Below, piece by piece: positions 1 through 8,418 of a stretch of 64,000 bases of DNA (the stretch's first letter is position 1; each line of letters opens with the position of its first letter). The stretch is from assembly GCA_019918135.1 (NCBI GenBank), contig WBZZ01003110.1, positions 1-64,000 on the forward strand, written 5' to 3'. The notes beneath the pieces are model-generated. The model did not search any database, was not told the DNA's origin, and saw only the letters and a list, made by a program, of their open reading frames with translations. The translations under genes and the position numbers were made by a program. This DNA comes from Paulinella micropora (lineage: Eukaryota; Cercozoa; Imbricatea; Euglyphida; Paulinellidae).

Positions 1-100
1 TAGTTACGGCTTCCACCCCAAAAAAATTTTGGTGGCGACTATGCACGTTCTCTGCTAGTCGCATTGAGAGTCGCCGGACTGCCCTCCCTCTCTCACTCCG

Positions 101-126
101 CCTCTCTCTCTCTCTCTCTCTCTCTA
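101..126. repeat. CT dinucleotide microsatellite
   Basis: A run of CT repeats lies in the gene-free first 314 bases. I see no convincing gene, RNA or regulatory site in the rest of that stretch, which is mixed low-complexity sequence with A and G homopolymers. Confidence 0.8.
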
Positions 127-314
127 TACGACGTGACGAGGCGCCGGGTGGTACCACTATTTTACTTTTGGGGTAGTTGGGTTTATGTATATAGTCGGTC
201 TCGGCGGCCGAAAAAAAATTTGGTGGTGCACCGCCCCGCTCCCTATTGGCGACTGCTGGTCCAGGGGGGGGGCTAAGAATAACAGGAATAACAGAACGTG
301 TTTTTATTGAACGG

Positions 315-1193
315 TTACAAGGCGCTGAGATCTCTTGCTAGGCGCTGGAAAACAGTCTGTAGGCGCCTGTTGAGGCGGTCCTCCACCGCGGTCCAGTACA
401 GGCGCTCGTAGCGCTGGTAGAGGCGCCAGGCTTCGGTGGAATAGTCCGGGACGACGTACATCAGTTCATCTTCGTCTTCTACCCCGGGGCAGTGGTGTCC
501 CAGCCATTCTTTTTGAAATTCCGCCCTGTGGATGACGGGGTTGTTGGCCAGGGCCTCGTGCTTCCTACCCCGGCCGCCGTACCCGTCCCGCCAGGAGTGG
601 AACGGGCACAACTTTTGGATCAGGTCGTAGAGGTCCCCGCGCTCGTCGCTGGATAGGCCCGCCAGGGCCCCCTTGGGGAGCTGACTGTAGTAAGCAGGGG
701 TCGGTAGATAGTCGCAGACTAGCTGGGTCAAGACCGATGGTAGGTAGAGATCCAACAGCCTGGGCGCCGCGTGTCCGGTCTGCAGCTCCAGTGGCAGGTC
801 GGGCACGCCCCAGCTGGCGGGTCGGTACGGGTCGGTAGGCACGCGGAGCAAGGCGAGGTCCAGCAGGGAGAGCAGTGGCGCTTCCTCTGGCTGTAGCGCG
901 GTAATGGCCAGCGGGCTCCAGGGATAGTGCGAGGCGGTCAGCCGCAGGCGCCGGTCGGTGGTGTTCAGGCCCCGGGCAGCCGCCTCGACCAGCAGTGCGT
1001 ACCAGTCGACGTCCTTGCACGGGGGTCGGTCGGCGTCCAGCTGGGCCACGGCGGCCGGGTCACAGGGGGCGGGGACGTAGGCAACCGGCGGGGCGAGCGC
1101 GCTCAGCTGGCCGCGCGGCAGGACGCGGCGCGCGCGCTTGGGGGGACGGGGACGGTCGGTGGTGGCGGCGGTGGCGGCAATTTTTCGGCGCAT
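315..1193 (-). CDS. Nuclear-type hypothetical protein, paralogue of 1709-2524
   Basis: No family recognised. The frame stays open upstream to 1448, but I prefer the Met at 1193, which gives about 292 residues starting MRRKIAAT and followed by a basic, NLS-like PPKRARR. The C-terminal third ends in a helical stretch (VEDRLNRRLQTVFQRLARDL) that matches the end of the divergently placed neighbour at 1709-2524 (VEEEVNRRLLGFFQRVRVLL). Both proteins also share a central motif of the type LYL..ELxxxLVxxY. I therefore call them diverged paralogues, probably nuclear given the basic N-termini. Function unknown. The longer start cannot be excluded, because the added N-terminus is Cys-rich and could be an upstream exon. 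Confidence 0.6.
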   Translation of the reverse strand: MRRKIAATAATTDRPRPPKRARRVLPRGQLSALAPPVAYVPAPCDPAAVAQLDADRPPCKDVDWYALLVEAAARGLNTTDRRLRLTASHYPWSPLAITALQPEEAPLLSLLDLALLRVPTDPYRPASWGVPDLPLELQTGHAAPRLLDLYLPSVLTQLVCDYLPTPAYYSQLPKGALAGLSSDERGDLYDLIQKLCPFHSWRDGYGGRGRKHEALANNPVIHRAEFQKEWLGHHCPGVEDEDELMYVVPDYSTEAWRLYQRYERLYWTAVEDRLNRRLQTVFQRLARDLSAL

Positions 1194-1708
1194 TTTTTTG
1201 GGGAGTGCTTCCTGGGTCGGGGCCGACTCGGGTTGTGGGGTGGTTTTGTGAGCGTCCGTTACTCCCTGGGAGGGTAGCTTAGGTCGAGGTCGCGGCACGC
1301 GCACGTTTGGCAGGTTCAGGCACGTATTGCCTTTTTGTCCCTCCAGTGATATGGCCGAAATTCGGTGATACGGACAAAAAAGGCATTGATACGGGAAAAA
1401 AAGGCAGTCGCCAGACCGTGCCGGCGCGTGCCCCGACCTCGACCTCATCAGACCAGTCGTGTCGAGCTCAGACCTGGGTTCTTAGCAAACCCAGGAAGTC
1501 CCTTGAGCCGGCACGAAGCTATTGCCGAAATTTCCCTTGGTCCGCAAAATCAGTGAAATTTTTGCGAAAATTTACCGCGCCGCAAAACACGCTAAATTTT
1601 CGCGAAAATTTCAGTGCGGCCGCAAATTACGCTACAGTTTCTTTCTTTTCTGTGGTTTTGATTTTTTTCGTGTTTTAGGTGCCACCCGCCGCCACAGAAG
1701 GCATTGCG

Positions 1709-2524
1709 ATGTTACTGGCTCTGCAAAAAAGACGAACAACCACTGATACGGACGGCAAGAATCGCAAGCGACGCCGCCTGGAACTGCCTTCGCTTACACG
1801 CACCATCGCTCGTCAACCGGAGATGTCCGACAAGGCAAAGCGAGCTTACGATGACTTTATCGAGCGAAAAGTATGCTCACAGGTTACGTTCAGTGAAATG
1901 TCGTCAGATTTGTTGGCGTTGAGGGAACTGGTCGACATATCAGACCGGTCTCTCTATGCTTGGACCAGTACGGACGACAACGGCCATGGCGGTCGTTGGA
2001 TGCTCCTTGACGAATATGGTTGTATGGAATGTTCCCTGTTGGATCAGCTGGTAATGACGGTACCAGCTGAGGACCCGTTGATGGGCACCGTGGCCGATCT
2101 GACCGCCGCCGAGCACAGGGGTCTGTACCTGCTGGAAGTGGAGCTTGGCATGCCGGCCGCGCTCGTGGGCATGGTCGGGGAATACGTCAATCCAGTCTAT
2201 CATGAGCCGTTAGAGGCCGGTGGGTATGAGTATAAGTGCTGGGGCCTGTCTGTACATAAGCACATGTACGAGCACATGTCTCTGCCTCCTCTTCATGTGC
2301 CCGGGCTTGGTCGGTGTGAGCCGTGGATGGAGGTGTCGGAAATGTGGGACCGCTTACACCGTCGCTATGGCATCACTTACTTTCACGACAGGTCTGCATA
2401 CGAAAAGGACATTCCTATCATCCGCGAAAGCAAGGACAGGTACTGGAAGAAAGTAGAGGAGGAAGTAAACAGGCGTCTCCTCGGGTTCTTCCAGCGTGTC
2501 CGTGTGCTATTGGCCGAGCAGTAA
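1709..2524 (+). CDS. Nuclear-type hypothetical protein, paralogue of 315-1193
   Basis: About 271 residues from the first in-frame ATG. The frame is open a little further upstream to a polypyrimidine tract ending in TTTTAG (about 1660-1678), which looks like a splice acceptor, so a short upstream exon is possible. The N-terminus holds a basic NLS-like KNRKRRR. The body is mixed helical and ends in VEEEVNRRLLGFFQRV, matching the end of 315-1193. No enzyme motif is visible. The stop is followed by an A/T-rich AATTAA element seen after several genes here. The paralogy is my reading of shared motifs and spacing; no known domain is recognised. Confidence 0.65.
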   Translation: MLLALQKRRTTTDTDGKNRKRRRLELPSLTRTIARQPEMSDKAKRAYDDFIERKVCSQVTFSEMSSDLLALRELVDISDRSLYAWTSTDDNGHGGRWMLLDEYGCMECSLLDQLVMTVPAEDPLMGTVADLTAAEHRGLYLLEVELGMPAALVGMVGEYVNPVYHEPLEAGGYEYKCWGLSVHKHMYEHMSLPPLHVPGLGRCEPWMEVSEMWDRLHRRYGITYFHDRSAYEKDIPIIRESKDRYWKKVEEEVNRRLLGFFQRVRVLLAEQ

Positions 2525-2570
2525 AAAAATAATTAAACTGTTTTTTTCCTCTGGTTCTATTAATTACGAG

Positions 2571-2788
2571 ATGTTAGCAGTCTGTCCTACCTGTGGCGCC
2601 TGCTTCTTTGAAGGCCAGCTGTACTGGACGGGGACCGGAAAAAGAGGGACCCCAAGGACCTGGCCTCGCTCGTCTGCAGACCCTATGGCGATGGCGCCTG
2701 CATCAACCCCGCGCGAGACGTCCCCGGCGGAGACACCTGGACGGAGCGGATGCGCTTCGTCGACAATTTCCTAGACGAGATTCTGTAA
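2571..2788 (+). pseudogene. Small Cys-motif protein, looks interrupted
   Basis: A short gene of about 70 residues opening MLAVCPTCGACFFEG, with a CxxC knuckle near the N-terminus, further Cys residues in the middle and a conserved-looking end (RMRFVDNFLDEIL). It sits between two AATTAA-rich spacers (about 2525-2545 and 2788-2800), as expected for a separate transcription unit. The coding signal appears interrupted about once. A small zinc-binding protein such as an RPB10-like subunit came to mind, but the second Cys pair typical of RPB10 is not evident, so the function is left open. Confidence 0.45.
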
Positions 2789-2832
2789 AAATAATTAAAA
2801 ACTTTTTTTCTCTTGTTGAGTTAGTAAACTAA

Positions 2833-5455
2833 ATGGACTCTGGCCGGGGGAACAAGCGCCGCCGGCTCGATGGCTCGACTGACTCTTTTGTGCTGCCGGG
2901 GGCCGGACAGAACGGCGACGTCCTCAAAAAACGGTGACGGGGGCGTGAGATGGGCGAGTGACGGCGCGCCGGGCCTCAGCAGTCACTTGACAGACTACGC
3001 CAACCCTCACCAAGTCACGGCCGCCCAGGTCGGAGCTCCTACTACTACCGCCTTCACCTCACACACGACGAACTACAACAACCCCCACCAAGTGTCGCTC
3101 GCGAATCTCGTGAACTCGTCGACGCTCAAGCTGACGGGGGCAGGCGGCGACAGCACACTTTCCGCTCCGACTTCTGGTTCTTCTTCGCTCAGGCTGCCGA
3201 CCGCTCTACCAAGCAGCACGTCACTAGTGACTATCGGCGCCAGTGGCCAGCTCAGTCACACACAGCAACCGACGACCGAAGTGACAGGACCAGTCTGGCC
3301 GACCGCCTACAGCAGCTGGACAACCGTTTCAAACACTTTGGCGACCGCGAATTCGTGGACCCTGTCGTCTTCTACCTCAAACGCCAACTCTGACTACCGG
3401 GTAGACAGGATTGTGCTGAACGACGCCTTTTCTTACTGGGCCTCCGGTTTTAACACTTATGTCAACGGCGTAGGCAGCGAGTGGGTTAAGATATTCAACC
3501 CGCGCAAGCATCACCTGTCCTCTATTGCCCTATGGAACGCAAATAACCTCACCGGCAATCTGGCACCCAAGCAGGTGTTGCTCCAGGGCTCCGATAACGA
3601 CACAACCTATGTCGACCTGAACCGTTTTACCGGTCTGGCAGGGGGCTGGTACACACTGAACACTCTGACCCCTTCTGCTGGCAACAGCGCTTACAAGTAC
3701 CACAAGCTCGTGTTCGAGCAGCTTCAAGCCGTCGTGACTTCCAGCTGCCAGATCGGTGGCCTCGTGCCGACGTTCGTGCCAGAGTCCGCCTCACTTACTC
3801 TCGCTGCCAGCACCGCGACCAACACAGGCTTCCTGACCGCACTGACAATCAACACGGACCCTCCCGCGGCGACGTCGCTGGTGTCGCTAACACCGGCCGG
3901 GGCGCTGGGTGCTTCGTCGCTAAAGATGCCGAGTTCGCTGCCTGGCAGCACTTCGTTAGTGACAGTGGACCCGGGAGGCCAGCTCGCGACAGGGGCGGCC
4001 AGCTCACTGTCTCTCAGCGGGGCGGGAGGCACTAGTACGCTTTCAGCTCCGGCTTCTGGCTCCTCTGCACTCAAGCTACCGACCGCCCTGCCTGGTAGCA
4101 CTGCGTTAGTGACCCTTGATTCCAGCGGCCAGCTAGCGACAGGGGCGGCCAGCTCGTTATTCACTCAGCTAGCCTCCGCGCCGGCCCAGACTGCCGTTCT
4201 GAGCCTGACTTCTGCGGGGCAGATGGTGCCCCAGAGCACTTACACCACGGTCGTGACTTCTGGCTCGGTGGCGCTGCCGACCTGGACTTCCATGTCGGCC
4301 TATACGCCTACCACGGACCCTAACTGGGTGCTCAGCCACTCTTCCGCACAAGTAAGCCAGGAGAGCTATAGAGTTTTCGATGGTGTCGCTGCCAATGGCT
4401 GGACTAGCCTCGGCAACTACAACTCGGACGGGAGTATCAACACAACCAACAACGCTGTTACCAACGTGGGTGGCAGCAACGTGTACGGCGAGTACTTTAC
4501 GCTCCAGCACCAGCGGCGCCGGTACAGGATCACGAGCTTCGCGTTGACCAACGGAGTTACTCTCAGTACCTCAACCAAAAGCTTCACATAGGCGGGGTCG
4601 GACAATGGCAGTACCTGGACACTGGTCTGGTCAGGTAACTTCTCTTTTACCACGACGTCACAGACCCTGAACTCGAGCGCGCCCGCTTCGACCGCGTTCT
4701 ATTACTACCACCGGTTTATTGTCACTTCGGTACATTCGAGTGCCGCGTCCGTCGTGGGGACCTTTGCGCCCGTCGTTGAGTCCGAGGGCGTGTCGGTCAA
4801 TGCCACTGGCCTCACGGGCGTGGATTCGCTCATGTGCGGCAAAAACACGCTGAAGCTGCCAACCGCGCTGCCCTCCGCCGGCACGGACCGCGTGCTCCAA
4901 ATCAACGACCTCGGCGAGTTCGAGCTAGGCACCTGGGACTACGGCCACTGGCTGTGCGAAACCGCGCTGACTTTTGCTAATGGTGCTACCAGGGTCATGA
5001 CTTACGACAACACGGTGAGAATCGCGCCTTCCTTCGGCAATATCACTCGCTTGACTAGCAACTCAGGCAACGCTTCTACCAGCTACACCACGTTCCAGAA
5101 CACTTCGGGCATGACCAGGAAATGGCTCGTTGATGTCTGCATCAAATTCAAAAACACTGCCACTAGCAGTCCCATGAACGCCGAGGCCTGGGTCGAGAAG
5201 AGCGCTAGCAGGCCGGCCAGCAACGTGGCGATCGCGTCGGTGCGCTGGCTGAACTCTTCTGCCTTTAGCAACGGTACTTCTTTCAACGGGCAGTATACGA
5301 CAGTGAATCTGTCTGGCGTAGTAGAAGTGGCCGCGAACGAGTACATCTGGATCGAGGTTACTGGAGGTACAGCAACTGGCGTAAACTACATGGCAAACGT
5401 CGGATCACAAGTCTGGGAAAGAGGCTTTGTGGCTATTACCGAGATCCCGGGCTAA
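2833..5455 (+). pseudogene. Phage-fibre-like adhesin with discoidin-like domains
   Basis: A long fibre-type gene, probably a virion surface or secreted adhesin. Near the N-terminus is the phage tail-fibre signature LTDYANPHQVTAAQVGA, repeated in weaker form. Then come three or four copies of a 45-residue repeat (core LKLPTALPGSTALVT with a following GQL), typical of trimeric fibre shafts. Two segments read like F5/8-type C (discoidin) carbohydrate-binding domains: one around SYWASGF...GSEWVKIF, the other around YRVFDGVAANGWTS. The C-terminal 150 residues form a beta-rich head reminiscent of C1q-like or phage fibre tips. The span looks broken about twice, or uses read-through; homopolymer error is a serious alternative. 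Family assignment is by motif only. Confidence 0.6.
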
Positions 5456-5478
5456 TTTTTTTTTCTTTCGAGTCTGTA

Positions 5479-5492
5479 TTTTTTAATTAAAA
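5479..5492 (+). promoter_or_regulatory. TTTTTAATTAAAA element at a start codon
   Basis: A self-complementary T5AATTA4 element directly abuts the ATG of the coiled-coil gene at 5493. Similar elements recur at gene junctions at about 26821, 27598, 58501 and 60583. It could be an initiator or a poly(A)/termination signal; the sequence alone does not decide. Confidence 0.4.
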
Positions 5493-5774
5493 ATGGACGC
5501 TTTGCGACAAGCACTAGCCGAGAACGAGAACGAGCTGGCCACGTGCCTAGCCCGCCGCCGGATCCTGGCCGTAGAGCGAGAGAAGTTACAGCTGCAGATT
5601 GCGCTTTGTGAAAAGGTCTGTGGTTGCAGGGAGACACGCCTGCAGATCAAGCAGTTGATCCAGCAAGAAGAGGAGGCGGAGGCGGCCGCCGAGTCTGCTG
5701 CCCACGCGGCCGTCGAGGCCGAAATGGCACTAGAAGAGACGGTCGTAGAGATGCCTGACACCATCAATGGCTAG
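5493..5774 (+). CDS. Small coiled-coil protein
   Basis: 93 residues, starting MDALRQALAENENELA, almost entirely helical with heptad-like spacing of Leu, Ile and Ala. A central pair of Cys residues (CEKVCGC) is followed by a Glu/Ala-rich helix (EEEAEAAAESAAHAA). No signal peptide or membrane segment. It has a clear start next to an AATTAA element, and its stop overlaps the stop of the convergent RNR gene by four bases. It could be a small virion, scaffold or assembly protein following the fibre-like gene, but that is inference from position only. Confidence 0.65.
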   Translation: MDALRQALAENENELATCLARRRILAVEREKLQLQIALCEKVCGCRETRLQIKQLIQQEEEAEAAAESAAHAAVEAEMALEETVVEMPDTING

Positions 5775-6742
5775 AAGTCCTGGTCTAGGCCCCATTCGGG
5801 CTCCTTGGCCGGCGCGTACTCGCTTACTCTTTTCTCGAAAAAGTTAGTCTTGCCTACCACGCCTAGCTGCTCCATGAAGCGCAAGGGGCATTTGGCCACC
5901 CCGTACAGCTTTTCGCTCAGACCCAAGTTCTGCAGCAGGCCGTCAGCCACGAACTCAACGTACCGTTCCATCAGCGTGGCGTTCAGGCCCAGCAAGGCCA
6001 CCGGCAGCGACTCGCTGATGAACCTCCGCTCGACCTCGACACAGCCGGCCACAATCTGGAAAATACGCGACATCTGCAGCTTGTTCGACACGTGGTGCTT
6101 GTACAAGTGGCACGCGAACAGGCCGTGCTGCGTCTTGTCCCGCGCAATAAACTCGTTGCTGGTGCACAGGCCCTGCAGCAAGGCCGGGTGCTTTTGTTTC
6201 AGCCAAAAGATGGAGGCGAAAGAAGAGGCGAACTGGACAAGTTCCACACAAGCGAACGCCACCAGGCGCTCGGCAAACGAAGACCGGGCCGGGCTGAGCC
6301 ACTGCAGCGCCCACTTGGCTTTTTGTGCGACGGTCGGGACCTGCGTGATCGCATTGAACAACTTGTCCTTCTCTTGCTGGTCGCTGATGATCGTGTCGAT
6401 CAACAGGCTGTAGGTCCGCGAGTGTTCGGCCTCATTAAAGATCTGGTAAGAATAAAAAAGTCTCGCTTCACTGAACTGCACTTCGGCCAAAAAATTAGCG
6501 GCCAGGTTTTCTTGGATGATGCCGTCGCTCGAGGCGAAAAAGCCCAGCACCATCTTAATAAAATGCTGCTCGTCCGCGCTCAATTTCTTGAAATCGGCCT
6601 GTTCCCGGCTCAGATCAAGCTCGTCTGCCGTCCAGAACGAGCGCAGGGAAGCTTCATAGAATGAATACAGGTCCGGACGCCTGATGGGAAAGAGACAAAA
6701 CCGCGATTCTTCCGGCACGAGCAGTTTTTCTTCAGTGTCCAT
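5771..6742 (-). CDS. Ribonucleotide reductase small subunit (class Ia R2)
   Basis: 323 residues, the length of viral R2 proteins. R2 holds the di-iron/tyrosyl radical cofactor and works with the large subunit to convert ribonucleotides to deoxyribonucleotides. Visible motifs are WTADELDL (Asp 43), FFASSDGIIQENL, the E-x2-H-x3-Y motif as EAEHSRTY (Glu 104, His 107, radical Tyr 111), and ACVELVQFASSFASIFW (Glu 167). Near the C-terminus are ALLGLNATLM and the canonical GKTNFFEKRVSEY. The last residues (EPEWGLDQDF) fit the flexible tail that docks on the large subunit. No large subunit is in this window. It is more like eukaryotic and viral R2 than bacterial NrdB. The gene runs convergently to the coiled-coil gene, and the call is firm. 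Confidence 0.95.
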   Translation of the reverse strand: MDTEEKLLVPEESRFCLFPIRRPDLYSFYEASLRSFWTADELDLSREQADFKKLSADEQHFIKMVLGFFASSDGIIQENLAANFLAEVQFSEARLFYSYQIFNEAEHSRTYSLLIDTIISDQQEKDKLFNAITQVPTVAQKAKWALQWLSPARSSFAERLVAFACVELVQFASSFASIFWLKQKHPALLQGLCTSNEFIARDKTQHGLFACHLYKHHVSNKLQMSRIFQIVAGCVEVERRFISESLPVALLGLNATLMERYVEFVADGLLQNLGLSEKLYGVAKCPLRFMEQLGVVGKTNFFEKRVSEYAPAKEPEWGLDQDF

Positions 6743-6853
6743 AATTCGTTCAGCTGCCGGTTGTCCAGCTTCAGCAAGGCCATTCCTCTTTTAATAGTAA
6801 AGGAAAAGAGGATATTTTTTTTCTTATGGCGCAAACAAAACAAAGAACGAATC

Positions 6854-7201
6854 ATGTTGCAAAGACGTAAGACCGAACAACGGCTGATGCCCTCGTCGCA
6901 AGAGTCCATCACTGTAACCTCGCACGAGCTCGCACTCGAGCTCAAGCGGACATACAGCGATTTCAGCTGGCAGTCAGTGCCGCAGCTCATTGTTCACGGG
7001 GTCAAATACCTTGCTCTCTATACTAACCATACGGGCGAGGAGAAGAAGCAGATCCTCGTTTCCGTGCTCGTGGACTTGTGTCCCGACGACAACGTGGACA
7101 AGCTGATCCCGCCCGTGGTCGACGTCATCTGGGAGCTGGTGAAGGCCGCCCTCGCTTCCAACTGCTGCGAGCTGTGTCCCAAGGTCTGCACGGTCATGTA
7201 G
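6854..7201 (+). CDS. Small conserved viral-type protein
   Basis: About 115 residues from MLQRRKTEQRL; the frame is open to 6761 but the upstream part is A/T-rich and unlikely to be coding. The core is a helical HGVKYLALYTN followed by GEEKKQILVSVLVDL and a hydrophobic segment IPPVVDVIWELVKAAL. A short GxEKK motif followed by a helix of Val/Leu residues is something I recall from small uncharacterised proteins of large DNA viruses, but I cannot name a family. It ends in a Cys cluster (CCELCPKVC). It is divergent from the RNR gene and is the last single-copy gene before duplicated copy A. Confidence 0.55.
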   Translation: MLQRRKTEQRLMPSSQESITVTSHELALELKRTYSDFSWQSVPQLIVHGVKYLALYTNHTGEEKKQILVSVLVDLCPDDNVDKLIPPVVDVIWELVKAALASNCCELCPKVCTVM

Positions 7202-7284
7202 GCATCGGGATCAAGTGCCTGCCCAGCGTCACGGGCGTGCCCTGGTGAAGCCTGACCGGTTCGCCGCTGGTTACCATCTGCGCT

Positions 7285-8288
7285 TGTAATCACAATTCAC
7301 ACCTGATGCCGTCTTGGCTAGCGGGGGGCAAACGACGAGCCGAGACTCTCATCAACAGTGACCACATGTACGCCCAAGAGCTCATGGGCAGCATCGTCAA
7401 GAATTCAGGGGGGCTGTTCTCGGGCGCGGCAGTCTCACGGTTTCTGGCAGCAGTGTTAAATCCAGAGCTAGAGCTGGAAAAGCTCAACTCGAAGCGCCTC
7501 GCGGTCGGGGCGTTTGCGCCCCCCCAACAGCTCGCGAAGCTCGCGGCAGCGCGAGAAGCAGCCGTCGCAGCGGTTAAGAGTGCGGGCGAGCGCCTGAGCT
7601 TTCGTTCGAGACCGACAGTCTACGTGTTTGTGGATCCCGCGGGCGGCGGTGCGTCGGAGACCGCTGCTATTGCTATTGTGCACTCGGAAGAAGGCAAGAT
7701 AGTTGTGGTCGGCCTGTGTTCTTTGGCCAAAACGCCGGCCGGGGACGAAATTGAGAAAGGGTTGCCGTCGTTCTTCCGCCAACTGCATGACCACCCGGAC
7801 CTAGAGGAATGTCATCTGGTCGTAGGTAAAATCCTTTTTCTTGGCGTAATTGCAGACAACCTTGTTTTCTTTTGCGTGCTGTTTTTTTAGGGATCGAAAA
7901 CAACTACGGAGGTCAAACTCTGGTTCGACTCCTCTTGGAGCGCTACGTAGCCCCCGTGCTCACAAGCTGGACGGAGTGGAGAGATCCTCTTCAAGAGTCG
8001 AAAGAGACTCTGCAAAAAATCGGCCTGTGTACAAACAGAAATTGTCAGACCACGGGATGCCATTTATTACAAGACTTCTTACGACGAAACCTTCTGACGA
8101 TAGCACAAAATTACGTTTCGGTAGGCAGAAACACCAAGCTAGACATGCTAAAATCGTTTGAAGAACAGCTTCTTAATGTGCGCCAGGACCAAGCTGGCGG
8201 GATTTCAGGGAAAACAACACAGGGAAATCAAGATGATCTGGCTATGTCACTTATTCTCTGTCTGTACTGGTGTCACGTGTCGGGCTAG
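7285..8288 (+). pseudogene. Terminase large subunit, partial copy (nuclease part)
   Basis: This is a second copy of the 3' half of the terminase at 36807-38850. Homology starts abruptly near 7285 (matching 37849), in the middle of the gene, so the ATPase half is absent. It keeps the RNase H-like nuclease segment: VFVDPAGGGASETA with the first acidic residue, then ENNYGGQTLVRLLLERY across the intron and the late NQDDLAMSL motif. The intron lies at the same place as in the full copy, here 7826-7890 (65 bases). The nuclease part is nearly identical to copy B, suggesting recent duplication or continuing gene conversion. It marks the left boundary of the segmental duplication. Confidence 0.85.
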
Positions 8289-8418
8289 AAGCAAAAAAAT
8301 AAAAAAAGACTTGTTTTGATTTTATTTTAATATTGAAAAATTCAAGTAGAAAAAGGAACAAAGGAACAAGTCGGGGGGGGGGGAGGGGTTAGCACCACCA
8401 AAAAAAGAGGGGTGAGGT

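Noticed and set aside
2571-2788. RNA polymerase subunit RPB10
   Set aside because: Only a first CxxC is clear; the paired CC and the usual central motif are missing.
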